DNA of 8,069 nt from contig NZ_CALTUX010000054.1 in the NCBI RefSeq assembly GCF_943912825.1, positions 1 through 8,069 on the forward strand. Direction: 5' to 3'. Position 1 is the first letter of the stretch. Each line of letters begins with the position of its first letter. This DNA is from an uncultured Anaerococcus sp. (GTDB lineage Bacteria; Bacillota; Clostridia; Tissierellales; Peptoniphilaceae). Of this stretch, positions 1 through 7,290 are shown piece after piece. The notes under the pieces are model-generated. The model was given only the letters and a program-made list of their open reading frames with translations. It was not told the DNA's origin and searched no databases. Made by a program: the position numbers and the translations under genes.

Positions 1-23
1 TTAGTAATTTTACCTATATTCAA
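1..23 (-). CDS. ntpA: V-type ATPase catalytic subunit A, first codons only (partial)
   Basis: Only the first seven codons are inside the window. Read on the minus strand from a TTG at 21-23 they give MNIGKIT, which resembles the usual opening of V/A-type ATPase subunit A (M-x-x-GKI-x-KVSGPLV). Subunit A is the cytoplasmic catalytic subunit that binds and hydrolyses ATP in the A3B3 head. The start is chosen because AAGGAG at 30-35 sits six bases upstream and there is no ATG in this frame. The gene directly follows the ntpG stop codon, and ntpA is the expected next gene in an ntpFIKECGABD operon. The identification rests mainly on gene order, since so few residues are visible. Confidence 0.7.
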
Positions 24-29
24 ATTAAG

Positions 30-35
30 CTCCTT
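30..35 (-). promoter_or_regulatory. Ribosome binding site for ntpA
   Basis: AAGGAG on the minus strand overlaps the last base of the ntpG stop codon (TAA followed by AGGAG). It is six bases from the TTG proposed as the ntpA start. It supports the non-ATG start and points to translational coupling with ntpG. Confidence 0.6.
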
Positions 36-346
36 TAATTTAGAATGTTTGCTCCGACTGCCTTCTCAACTGAACGGTTGATATCGGCAAGGCCGATTCC
101 TAAAGATCCCTTATTAGATGGGATTAGGATAATGGCTGGTGTAAGAGCTTCTCTATATTTATCTATTGTTTCTTGTATGTCTTTGGCAAAGGCTTCTGTT
201 ATGAAGATTACTCCATAATTATCCCCTGCTAATTTTTTTACAAGTTTACTTGCATCGTCTTTGTCTATGGCTGTAAAAACCTCGATACCTATGGCCTTAA
301 AGGCTAGTATCGAATCCTTATCGCCTATTACTGCTATTTTATACAT
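35..346 (-). CDS. ntpG: V-type ATP synthase subunit F (E. hirae NtpG)
   Basis: This 103-residue protein is the small central-shaft subunit F, which binds the rotor shaft (subunit D) and couples the A3B3 head to the membrane ring. Family-typical stretches include MYKIAVIGDKDS at the N-terminus, YGVIFITE around residues 44-51, PAIILIPS near residue 70, GSLGIG, and VEKAVGANIL at the C-terminus. Length is normal for the family. The start codon lies inside the end of ntpC, with an eight-base overlap, and a purine-rich GAGAGAAG precedes it, so translational coupling is likely. Names differ between systems: this is AtpF/subunit F in general nomenclature and NtpG in E. hirae. Nothing is truncated. 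Confidence 0.93.
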   Translation of the reverse strand: MYKIAVIGDKDSILAFKAIGIEVFTAIDKDDASKLVKKLAGDNYGVIFITEAFAKDIQETIDKYREALTPAIILIPSNKGSLGIGLADINRSVEKAVGANILN

Positions 347-1334
347 AAGCTTCTCTCAATCTATCTTTTGTGAATTCTTTTGAAAGGCCATTTAGCTTAG
401 ATATAAAGATTATCCTTAGGTTTTTGATTTCTTGCTCCTTGCTGATTAGATAGGCAAGTAGGACTTCTGGACCATAGGTTACAGCCTTGGCTTTTTTGGC
501 AAAGTCCATAAAGTGATCATCTATTGCCTTTTCTAGATTTAGGAGATTTTCAACCTCTCCCTTATCATTGTCAAGAGCCTTTGCTAGATATGGATAAATC
601 TTATCATTGGACATTTTTATCAAAAGTCCTGTCATATCAAGCTTATACATTTCAAGAAATCTGTCCTTGTCTATAAAGCCGCCATCTATTAGGGAATCAC
701 CCAGTTGGTCTAAGTCTCTTACCCTTAGTAGGGTTTTGACATTTATAAGGTCAATGGCTTCTTTGGTATAAGTTATAAGTGAATCCATGCCGGTGGCATT
801 TGCTATATCAAGCTCCCTTTCATAATAAGACTTATCTAAGGATATGTCTATCATGGCTGGGTCTTTCCTATCTTCATAAGCATCTATGGCTCTTTTTAGA
901 TAGCTAAGATATATATTATCTTCCTCGTCTTCAAAGATGTCTTTTTCATCTGTCTTTAAAATCTGTCTTTTAAGATAGTCTACATCTATATTGCCCATTG
1001 GGGAATACTTATAATCTTCATCTTGGATAATTTCCTTGGCAAGGACTTTTAAATTATGGAAGTTGTATTTTTCTCTTAGATAGTCTGTCAGATTCTTATC
1101 TGGGGTTATATCTTCGATTTTGTCATACACCCTCACTAGTTCCTTGCTTAGGATTTCTTCATATTCTTCTGGCCTTCTTAATTCTTGGATATATCTACCA
1201 TAGGATGAATCTGATAGGGCATTCATTATCTCGCTTAGGGAGTCTAATTCATTTAGCCTATAAAAATCCTTTACTAGATCATCTTCATATATTCTAGTTG
1301 ATATAGAAGCTCCTATGAAGTCATCTCTTTTCAT
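339..1334 (-). CDS. ntpC: V-type ATP synthase subunit C (d/AC39-like)
   Basis: This 331-residue soluble protein belongs to the V-ATPase subunit C/AC39 (eukaryotic subunit d) family. It forms the funnel-shaped socket between the membrane K-ring and the central shaft. It is largely helical and lacks membrane segments. The N-terminal part carries the family-like RIYEDDLVKDFYRLNELDSL (about residues 14-33). The C-terminus has the typical NLRII..SKLNGLSKE...DRLREAYV pattern. Length fits the family (about 330-350). The start is two bases beyond the ntpE stop. Its ribosome binding site, GAAAGG, lies within the last codons of ntpE, and its own end overlaps ntpG by eight bases, so it is embedded in a tightly coupled operon. 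Confidence 0.9.
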   Translation of the reverse strand: MKRDDFIGASISTRIYEDDLVKDFYRLNELDSLSEIMNALSDSSYGRYIQELRRPEEYEEILSKELVRVYDKIEDITPDKNLTDYLREKYNFHNLKVLAKEIIQDEDYKYSPMGNIDVDYLKRQILKTDEKDIFEDEEDNIYLSYLKRAIDAYEDRKDPAMIDISLDKSYYERELDIANATGMDSLITYTKEAIDLINVKTLLRVRDLDQLGDSLIDGGFIDKDRFLEMYKLDMTGLLIKMSNDKIYPYLAKALDNDKGEVENLLNLEKAIDDHFMDFAKKAKAVTYGPEVLLAYLISKEQEIKNLRIIFISKLNGLSKEFTKDRLREAYV

Positions 1335-1336
1335 AA

Positions 1337-1885
1337 TTACCTTTCTTCAAAAATACCAGATATTATTTTCTTGATTTCATCCTTGTCATAGTCGATTATT
1401 GATGAAAAGCTATTGTCATAGATAACATCCCCATCTTTTATTATGAAACCATCATCGACTGTTTCATATGAAACATTTAGTCCTTTAAGGTCTTCTGAGT
1501 CAAAGAAGGTTCCATCCCTTAGAAGGATATCTGCCTTCTTGCCTGGGAAGTCCTTAAGTCTATTTAGGACAAATTTCTTGTAAGAATGATTATCTAGGCC
1601 TTTGAGCTCTTCCATGAGCCTTTCGATTATAGAGTTTATGAGCTCGTTTTTAGCTGCGATTTTTATATCACGGGCATTTCTTGATGCTGAAAGCTCTTCA
1701 TTAGCCAAAATTTGCTTAGCTTCTTTTTTGGCTGCATCTATAATCTTGTCTACTTGGCCCTTTACTTCAGCTTCAGATTTTTCTCTAATTTCCTTAGCTT
1801 GGTCTTCTGCGGCCTTTAATATCTGATTTTTTTCCTCTTCGCCTTTTTTCCTTATTGAATCTAATATTAAATCAAGATTAGTCAT
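1337..1885 (-). CDS. ntpE: V-type ATP synthase subunit E (peripheral stalk)
   Basis: This 182-residue protein pairs with the G/H-type subunit (NtpF) to form the peripheral stalk that holds the catalytic head against the rotating shaft. The first 90 or so residues are a charged, Ala/Lys/Glu-rich coiled coil with no proline. The C-terminal half is a globular domain with the family signature DGGFI-like segment (here VDDGFIIKDGDVIYDNSFSS, around residues 142-161). The length is slightly below the roughly 190-200 common in the family but no part seems missing. It starts 15 bases after ntpK; the only Shine-Dalgarno candidate is a weak TAGGGT. Two bases separate it from ntpC. Confidence 0.9.
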   Translation of the reverse strand: MTNLDLILDSIRKKGEEEKNQILKAAEDQAKEIREKSEAEVKGQVDKIIDAAKKEAKQILANEELSASRNARDIKIAAKNELINSIIERLMEELKGLDNHSYKKFVLNRLKDFPGKKADILLRDGTFFDSEDLKGLNVSYETVDDGFIIKDGDVIYDNSFSSIIDYDKDEIKKIISGIFEER

Positions 1886-1900
1886 AATCTTACCCTAATA

Positions 1901-2368
1901 TTAGGCTCTTAGAACTAGTAGTAGAGAGATAACAAATCCTAGGATAGCGTAAAGCTCAACCATTACTGAATAAATCATACCTTTTGTAAATTCAGGTTCG
2001 TTTTTAGCTAGGATATTGATACCAGCTATAGCTACCTTAGCTTGTTTTACTGCTGAGAAGTATCCAACTATTGCTACTGGAAGAGCTGCCATTAGTAGGT
2101 ATAGGCCCTTTGCAAAGTCGATATTTGCATCAAGTCTTAGCATGATAAAGAATGCTATAGCAAAGCCGTAAAGACCTTGGGTACCTGGTAGAAGTTGAAG
2201 GATTAGTACCTTACCAAACTTTTCTGGTTGTTCTACTGTAAGAGCTGCTGCAGCCTCACCTGCCATACCTGTTCCCTTAGCACTTCCCATACCTGAAATA
2301 AGGGTTGCTATTGCCATTGCTAGGGCACCAAAAACTAGTCCGCCATTTTGAATTAAAAATTCTGTCAT
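1901..2368 (-). CDS. ntpK: V-type ATP synthase subunit K, Na+-type rotor ring protein
   Basis: This 155-residue proteolipid forms the ion-carrying rotor ring. It has four membrane helices arranged as two hairpins (a fused double c-subunit). It aligns closely from memory with E. hirae NtpK, including SGMGSAKG near residues 25-32 and LQLLPGTQGLYGF near residues 57-69. The five known Na+ ligands of NtpK appear conserved: Leu60, Thr63 and Gln64 in helix 2, Gln109 in helix 3, and the key carboxylate Glu138 (MVELY) in helix 4. The first hairpin has Gln instead of an acid, so there is one ion site per four-helix unit. The start overlaps the end of ntpI by four bases (ATGA), preceded by a good GAGGAG site. 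Na+ specificity is inferred from these residues. Confidence 0.95.
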   Translation of the reverse strand: MTEFLIQNGGLVFGALAMAIATLISGMGSAKGTGMAGEAAAALTVEQPEKFGKVLILQLLPGTQGLYGFAIAFFIMLRLDANIDFAKGLYLLMAALPVAIVGYFSAVKQAKVAIAGINILAKNEPEFTKGMIYSVMVELYAILGFVISLLLVLRA

Positions 2369-4290
2369 TTTCTTTCTCCTCTATTAATTAATATTTTTTT
2401 AGTATCTTCTAACATTTCTTTAAATTTTACGCCGCCGCCTTCATAAAACTTACCAAACATCTCTACATAGATAAGTCTTAGTGAGTGAACGTAGGCTGAC
2501 AAGTAGGATAGGAACATATTAAATAGTTGGAATAGTACAAAGACTAGGATTCCGCCTATTATTCCGCCAATACCTGCCCCAAATAACATTTTAACAATTA
2601 CATTTACCGCATAGGCTACAAAGCCGCCTGATAGGACAAGGGCCATTAATCTAAGGAAAGAAACTATATCTCCTACCCAAGAGCTTATGCCGTAAAGTTC
2701 ATAGACACCTGATCCGATTCTGCCGCCGATTGATTTAGCATCACGTCCTGCAAATAGGACAATACCAATCATACCGACTCCCATTACATATAAGCCAATC
2801 TTATTTTTAGTTAAAGCGTAAGCAATTGGCCCTGCTAGAGCCATATACCAAAATACTACATCATAAACAGCATCAAGGACCTTGCCATCCCTAATATACA
2901 TATAGGCTTTCATGCCTAGGGCTGTAAATAGGGCAATACCACCTATTACAAGACTCATAACTATTAGGGTGTTGATATCAGTTTGGGTATCAATCCAGCC
3001 AAATGGCACATCGATGATTCCACCAAAAACCGATCCAAATAACACACCAAAACAGCAAGCTGATAGGGATATACCTAAAAATAGCTTAATCATCTTCTCT
3101 GTTGATTTTGGTAAGTCTTTTGTCTTAAGGATTACAAGGGTTGCAATCACACCAAGAGCTCCATAACCTAAGTCTCCAATCATAAAGCCTGTAAATATAG
3201 TATAGAAGATGGCCACAAGCAAGGATGGGTCAAATTCGTTATATTTAGGTAGGGCATAGGTTTCAACAACAGATTCGTAAGGTTCAACTATTGCGTTATT
3301 TTCAAGGATAATAGGTACATCTGGATCATCCTTGTCAGCATCTTTTATATCTAGGATATATTCTTTATCTAAGGATTTTTCTATGTCGGCTTTAAACCTG
3401 TCAGTCATAGACTCAGGTATGTATCCTTCGATGACATCCATTTGCGAAGTCTTAAGGAAGTTTTCTGTAGCTTCTTCCTTGCTCTTTTCATTGACAAGAT
3501 ATGATTGATATAGGTAGAAATCTTCTAAATATTTATCAAAATCTCCTATTTCAGCCTCAATTTTCTTAATTTCTGTCTTAAGATTAGCTTCTTCTTTCTT
3601 AAGGGCACTTAGGCTCTGACTTACAGAAGCATCTGCCTTAATACTTATTCTTGAAAATCCGTACTCTCTTAAAAGTTCTTTAAATCTTTCTTCCTCATCA
3701 AGAGAAGCGATAGCAACAATAAAGCTAGTCTTATCCACTTCCGAATACCTATAGATTAGAGATTCATTAAAGTTTTTATCGACTAGGCTCTTCTTTAGGC
3801 CATCATAAAACTGGCTAGAAATAGTACCTGTTTCCACATAGACTCTCTTAGAATCGTACAGACTTCTAATATCGACATCTATATCCTTCCATGGATTAAG
3901 GTCTCCTATTTTCTGCTCTATAGCTTGATTTTTATCAACCAGCCCTTCTCTTTCTTTAACTAATTTTATAAGCTTATCATAAATGAGATTGAAATCAAAA
4001 TTCTTAGAGTCCTTATAGACCTCATCAATATCAAGCCTCTTAAAATCCTTATCTTCTTCTTTAGAAGAATATTTTAAGCTTGTTTCAATGGCAAAGGCCA
4101 ATTTATCAAGCTTTTCATCCAAGGCTTGGATCTTAGTAGAATTTGTAAGCTCCTTTAGATAAGTCTCGTCTTCTTTTACCTTTAGATCGTTAAAATGCAC
4201 ATAGTTAAAATTTTGAAGAATATCAAGTAATAAGCTCCTTTTTTCCTCAAAGGCAAGTAAGCTAAACTTATTCATCTTAACTATTGCCAT
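2365..4290 (-). CDS. ntpI: V-type ATP synthase subunit I (stator a-subunit)
   Basis: This 641-residue protein is the membrane stator that provides the ion half-channels facing the K-ring and anchors the peripheral stalks. Residues 1 to about 350 are a soluble arm with coiled-coil stretches. From about residue 355 onward it has seven or eight hydrophobic helices. Recognisable motifs are IGDLGYG (371-377), the conserved arginine in SFLRLMAL (Arg547), and HSLRLIYVEMFGKFYEGGG near the C-terminus (Arg605). These arginines match those that interact with the rotor carboxylate in the family. MAIVKM is the family-typical start, preceded by GAAAGGA. It overlaps ntpF by 14 bases. An internal ATG at codon 6 is possible but less likely. 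Confidence 0.93.
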   Translation of the reverse strand: MAIVKMNKFSLLAFEEKRSLLLDILQNFNYVHFNDLKVKEDETYLKELTNSTKIQALDEKLDKLAFAIETSLKYSSKEEDKDFKRLDIDEVYKDSKNFDFNLIYDKLIKLVKEREGLVDKNQAIEQKIGDLNPWKDIDVDIRSLYDSKRVYVETGTISSQFYDGLKKSLVDKNFNESLIYRYSEVDKTSFIVAIASLDEEERFKELLREYGFSRISIKADASVSQSLSALKKEEANLKTEIKKIEAEIGDFDKYLEDFYLYQSYLVNEKSKEEATENFLKTSQMDVIEGYIPESMTDRFKADIEKSLDKEYILDIKDADKDDPDVPIILENNAIVEPYESVVETYALPKYNEFDPSLLVAIFYTIFTGFMIGDLGYGALGVIATLVILKTKDLPKSTEKMIKLFLGISLSACCFGVLFGSVFGGIIDVPFGWIDTQTDINTLIVMSLVIGGIALFTALGMKAYMYIRDGKVLDAVYDVVFWYMALAGPIAYALTKNKIGLYVMGVGMIGIVLFAGRDAKSIGGRIGSGVYELYGISSWVGDIVSFLRLMALVLSGGFVAYAVNVIVKMLFGAGIGGIIGGILVFVLFQLFNMFLSYLSAYVHSLRLIYVEMFGKFYEGGGVKFKEMLEDTKKILINRGERK

Positions 4291-4600
4291 TATTTACTAT
4301 CCTTTCTACAAGAGTATTGATAGTCGCTTCAACCTTGGCCTTATCTACATCCAAGATTTTTTTTGACTCATCTCTTGCTTTTGCTATCACTGGTTCTCTC
4401 TTTTTTTCTGCCTCTTTTTTAGCATCAGCTAGGATCTCTTCAGCCTTTTTCTTAGCCTTAGCAATCTCATCTTTATAGGCAAGATTTGCTTGGTTTTTTG
4501 CCTCTTCGATGAGAACTCTAGCCTGATCTTTGGCAGCGTCAAGCTCTTTTGCCGCAGTTTCTTCTGCAAGCTTAACTTGACTTAGAATATCATCAGTCAT
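4277..4600 (-). CDS. ntpF: V-type ATPase peripheral stalk subunit (G/H type, NtpF)
   Basis: This 107-residue protein is almost entirely a charged coiled coil (repeated Ala, Lys and Glu, e.g. AKKKAEEILADAKKEAEKKR). That is the hallmark of the G/H subunit, which forms a right-handed coiled coil with subunit E in the peripheral stalk. The sequence alone is low in information; its place as the first gene before ntpI is what identifies it as NtpF. It has a strong Shine-Dalgarno sequence (AGGGGGTG) five bases before ATG and a TATAAT box about 25 bases upstream, so it is the operon's first gene. Its end overlaps ntpI by 14 bases. Confidence 0.85.
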   Translation of the reverse strand: MTDDILSQVKLAEETAAKELDAAKDQARVLIEEAKNQANLAYKDEIAKAKKKAEEILADAKKEAEKKREPVIAKARDESKKILDVDKAKVEATINTLVERIVNNGNS

Positions 4601-4624
4601 ATTTCACCCCCTATTTATACTTAA

Positions 4625-4630
4625 ATTATA
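4625..4630 (-). promoter_or_regulatory. -10 box of the V-ATPase operon promoter
   Basis: A perfect TATAAT on the minus strand lies 25 bases before the ntpF start, predicting a very short leader of roughly 18 bases. No good -35 match is visible at 16-19 bases upstream (the position is occupied by a GC-rich ACCCGT segment), which suggests that the promoter depends on an activator or is weak. Confidence 0.55.
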
Positions 4631-4639
4631 TCATATTTT

Positions 4640-4654
4640 TACCCAAAACGGGTA
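4640..4654. promoter_or_regulatory. Candidate operator between divergent promoters
   Basis: TACCC-AAAAC-GGGTA is a perfect five-base inverted repeat around a five-base centre. It lies between the two divergent TATAAT boxes, in the -35 zone of each. Its position would let one DNA-binding protein control both the ATPase operon and the lipoprotein gene. The arms are short, so chance occurrence is possible, and no regulator gene is in the window. Confidence 0.3.
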
Positions 4655-4658
4655 TAAT
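4653..4658 (+). promoter_or_regulatory. -10 box for the lipoprotein gene
   Basis: TATAAT on the plus strand lies 44 bases before the lipoprotein start codon, predicting a leader of about 36 bases that includes the AAGGA ribosome binding site. As on the opposite strand, no clear -35 hexamer is visible. The box shares two bases with the inverted repeat at 4640-4654. Confidence 0.5.
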
Positions 4659-4701
4659 CTAGACAAAATAATCGTAATATTGTAAATAAAAAGGAAATTT
4701 T

Positions 4702-5796
4702 ATGAAAAAAACCCTAATCGCCCTCATTTTTGCAATCCTATTAGTAGCTTGCAAAAGCAAAGAGGCCCCAAATTTAGAAGCCTATCCACTTTCAAAAATA
4801 AAATCTTACACCTATGATGAAAGTCTTTACACAAGGACAAGAATAATAGATTATCCGTCAAATATCAAAGGTAAAAGCTCCTATGATAAAAAAGACCTAG
4901 CCAATCTTGATTATAACAAGGAAGTAAGACTAGGAGACCTTTTCTTTAGGATACCGGAAAAGGGCCAAATATTCAAAAACGATAATATATACTATATAGA
5001 TTTTCCAACAAGCCCTGCCTACGACCTAGTCATATCCTTTGAGGATTTAAGTGACTTTTACGATTACGATTTAATAGACTTATCAAACAAAATAATAAAA
5101 GAAAAAAATCTAAGTCAGAAAATCAAATCTTTACCAATAAAAAACATCATGACCAACCTTGATAGTGCCTATTTTATAAGCAAAGATGAAAATAAAACTT
5201 CAACCCACTTTTTTATAAAAGGAGACAGCAGTCTAGTCTATTTTGTAATCAGAGAAGATACAAGTAAGTCAAACGCATCCGCAGCCATCATGGCAGATAT
5301 CCTAATGACAGCCTACAACATGTCAGATGACCCTTTTGAAATAAATAAATCCTTCAAAGACCACAAGGATGCCCTATCAGTCTTTGCCACAAAAGAAGTC
5401 CTAATAGATAAGCAAAAAATAAAAATCCCAGAAAACTTCTACCTCCACCAAGACGATGATAAGCTAAAATCCTTCATAGCCAAGGATAAAAACGAAGTAA
5501 TAGCAGAAATAATAATAAAAGAAGATAAAATTACAGGTGATATCTACCAAGCTTATAGCCAAAACTCAGGCCAAATACTCTACCCAGCCCAAATCGTAAA
5601 TATGGGAAAAATAAATAAATACAAAAATATCCTAGAAGGAGATGTCAGAATCTACCTACAAAATGACACCCTCACAGGCAAAAAATACCTAATAAAAACA
5701 AAGGACTCCTATATAAGCTTAATAGTAGCAGGCCCACTTGCCAACGAATCCCTAGTAAAATCCATGGCTGAGTCAATTAAACAGTCAATTAAATAA
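4702..5796 (+). CDS. Lipoprotein of unknown function with two similar halves
   Basis: I do not recognise this 364-residue protein. It has a clear lipoprotein signal: MKK, a hydrophobic stretch, then lipobox LVAC with Cys17 as the lipidation site, so it should be anchored on the outer face of the membrane. The mature part is Lys/Asp/Ile/Tyr-rich with no further membrane segment. Residues about 75-207 and 233-363 look alike: each begins with an I-P-E motif (FFRIPEKG at 81-88, KIKIPENF at 239-246), passes through alternating hydrophobic strands, has a Y-x-x-I/V strand late in the unit, and ends in a helix. This suggests a duplicated alpha/beta domain, perhaps PsbP/Mog1-like, but that is only a guess. 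It is divergent from the ATPase operon. AAGGA precedes the ATG, and a hairpin terminator follows. Confidence 0.85.
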   Translation: MKKTLIALIFAILLVACKSKEAPNLEAYPLSKIKSYTYDESLYTRTRIIDYPSNIKGKSSYDKKDLANLDYNKEVRLGDLFFRIPEKGQIFKNDNIYYIDFPTSPAYDLVISFEDLSDFYDYDLIDLSNKIIKEKNLSQKIKSLPIKNIMTNLDSAYFISKDENKTSTHFFIKGDSSLVYFVIREDTSKSNASAAIMADILMTAYNMSDDPFEINKSFKDHKDALSVFATKEVLIDKQKIKIPENFYLHQDDDKLKSFIAKDKNEVIAEIIIKEDKITGDIYQAYSQNSGQILYPAQIVNMGKINKYKNILEGDVRIYLQNDTLTGKKYLIKTKDSYISLIVAGPLANESLVKSMAESIKQSIK

Positions 5797-5799
5797 AAC

Positions 5800-5837
5800 A
5801 AAAAGAGAAAGAGCTAAAAAAGCAACTTTCTCTTTTT
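5800..5837. terminator. Bidirectional intrinsic terminator
   Basis: A perfect 12-base inverted repeat (AAAAAGAGAAAG at 5800-5811 with its complement at 5826-5837) encloses a 14-base loop that can itself form a GCT/AGC mini-stem. The stem is flanked by A-runs on one side and T-runs on the other. It lies between the stop codons of the lipoprotein gene and of nrdB, which converge here, so it can serve both strands. Confidence 0.85.
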
Positions 5838-5840
5838 ATT

Positions 5841-6899
5841 TTAAAGGTCATCTTCAATAATTGATGATTTGGAATAAGCTGTTACCTTGGCTTCAAAGAA
5901 ATCAGTTTTTACTGCATTTGGATCTGAGATTTCATCTACCCATTTCATTGCTTGTGGGATTTCTTTATAACCTTCAAAAAGTGGCTCAAAACCAAGGCCT
6001 AGGGCACGAAGATTGCCTAGGTATTTGATGTAATCTTCAATCATCTTTGTAGAAAGGCCTGCTATATTATCGCCTATGGCATATTTGCCCCATTCGATTT
6101 CTTGTCTAACACCTTCTTTAAGCATGTCCCTGTAGATTTCTACCGCCTCATCTGTAAAGAGGTCAGGTCTTTCCTTCTTAAGGTCATTTATAAGGGATCT
6201 AAAGAGCCATAGGTGGGTATTTTCGTCCCTATTTATATATCTAATCTCTTGAACAGTTCCTGGCATCTTGCCATTTCTACCTAGGTTGTAGAAGAAGGAA
6301 AAGCCTGAATAGAAGTAGATTCCTTCTAAGATATAATTTGCTATTAGGGCCTTTACAAATTGGAATTCATTATCTTTTTGCAAGAATTCATTGTATTGGT
6401 CACCAATAAACTCATTACGACGAAGCAAGTGGTCATCTTCCTTCCAAAGGTATAAAATCCTAGTTCTTTCTTCTGGAGAACAAATTGTATCTAGGATATA
6501 AGAATAAGATTGGGAGTGGATTGACTCTTGGTAGGTCTGAATTGACAAACAAAGGTTAATCTCATTTGCTGTAACATAGGTTTGTAGGTTTGGCAAATTG
6601 GCTGTTTGGATCGAATCAAGGTAGGTTAGAAAGGATAAAATCCTATCAAAAGCCCTCTTCTCATATTGATCAAGCTTCCTATAATCCTTGATATCCTGGT
6701 TTAAGTTAATCTCCTCAGGTATCCAAAAGTTATTCATAGCCTGCCTATACCAATCGCTTGTCCAGGTATATTTTAGGTTGTTAAAATCATTAAGATTTGT
6801 GGTATTACCTTGGATAATCTTTCTCTTAGCTAGGTCTATATCCCCATCTTCATTGAAAATACCACGCTTTTCAACTTCTTTCTTTTTACTTTCTTCCAT
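5841..6899 (-). CDS. nrdB: Class I ribonucleotide reductase, beta (radical) subunit
   Basis: This 352-residue protein is the small subunit of class I ribonucleotide reductase, which houses a dimetal-tyrosyl radical cofactor used by the large subunit (NrdA) to make deoxyribonucleotides. By alignment from memory with E. coli NrdB, all metal ligands are present: Asp95 (LDSIQ), Glu125 and His128 (QESIHSQSY), Glu192 (LEGIYFY), Glu226 and His229 (RDENTHL). Tyr132 is the radical tyrosine, Trp59 (FWIPEE) matches the electron-path tryptophan, and Tyr342 near the C-terminus matches the radical-transfer tyrosine. The acidic tail (IIEDDL) would dock on NrdA. AAGGAGGT overlaps the stop of the upstream membrane-protein gene, ten bases away, so the two are coupled. 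No nrdA is adjacent. An NrdF-type assignment is less likely. Confidence 0.93.
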   Translation of the reverse strand: MEESKKKEVEKRGIFNEDGDIDLAKRKIIQGNTTNLNDFNNLKYTWTSDWYRQAMNNFWIPEEINLNQDIKDYRKLDQYEKRAFDRILSFLTYLDSIQTANLPNLQTYVTANEINLCLSIQTYQESIHSQSYSYILDTICSPEERTRILYLWKEDDHLLRRNEFIGDQYNEFLQKDNEFQFVKALIANYILEGIYFYSGFSFFYNLGRNGKMPGTVQEIRYINRDENTHLWLFRSLINDLKKERPDLFTDEAVEIYRDMLKEGVRQEIEWGKYAIGDNIAGLSTKMIEDYIKYLGNLRALGLGFEPLFEGYKEIPQAMKWVDEISDPNAVKTDFFEAKVTAYSKSSIIEDDL

Positions 6900-6909
6900 T
6901 ATAACCTCC

Positions 6910-7290
6910 TTAAGATAATAACTTCATTACAAATGATGAAACAATTGATAAGACAATGCTTGCAAAAATCAAACTAAAAAAGCTACTATTAATATATGCC
7001 CCGCCTACAAATTTAAATGCCAAAGATAAAACAAAGGCAGAAATCACAAGGGAAAATAAGCCAAAAGTCAAAATTGTGATAGGAAAGGCAAAAAATCTAA
7101 GTACTGGCTCTACAAACTTTTCAAGTATAGTCAAAACTCCTGCTGTAATAAAAAGGGCAGATGTCTTATCAAAACTGATACTTCTGATAAGTTTACTCAA
7201 TATAAATAATGAAATTAAATTTACAACAAATAAAGCTAGTAAAACATTTCCACTTTCCTTAGCAAAATTCTTTTTCTTACGTCTATTCAT
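6910..7290 (-). CDS. Four-helix membrane protein, YvlD / phage holin 4 family
   Basis: This 126-residue protein has a basic N-terminus (MNRRKKKNFAKES) followed by four hydrophobic segments at about residues 15-36, 42-60, 67-94 and 101-125. The third segment contains FPITILTFGLFSLVISAFVL and is followed by KFVGGAYINS. Both match the pattern of the bacterial YvlD/DUF-type family that is often labelled 'phage holin family 4'. These proteins are widespread chromosomal membrane proteins of poorly known function, and no phage genes are nearby, so lysis is not implied. AAAGGAG stands seven bases before the ATG and an extended -10 box lies upstream. It is the first gene of a unit with nrdB. Confidence 0.85.
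   Translation of the reverse strand: MNRRKKKNFAKESGNVLLALFVVNLISLFILSKLIRSISFDKTSALFITAGVLTILEKFVEPVLRFFAFPITILTFGLFSLVISAFVLSLAFKFVGGAYINSSFFSLIFASIVLSIVSSFVMKLLS

Noticed and set aside
1602..1826. Plus-strand reading frame of 74 codons opposite ntpE
   Set aside because: It is antisense to the coiled-coil part of a conserved gene; the Ser/Ala/Ile-rich translation is what such a segment gives when read backwards.
2912..3166. Plus-strand reading frame of 84 codons opposite ntpI
   Set aside because: It lies wholly within the conserved membrane domain of ntpI on the other strand and has no family resemblance.
4284..4478. Plus-strand reading frame of 64 codons opposite ntpF
   Set aside because: It is antisense to an Ala/Lys/Glu coiled coil, and its Ser/Phe/Ala-rich content is a mirror artefact.
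6688..6918. Plus-strand reading frame of 76 codons opposite nrdB
   Set aside because: It is antisense to a conserved enzyme with all its active-site residues; no ribosome binding site supports it.
6910..7290. A prophage, suggested by the 'phage holin' family name
   Set aside because: No integrase, capsid, lysin or other phage gene is in the window, and the family is common on bacterial chromosomes.
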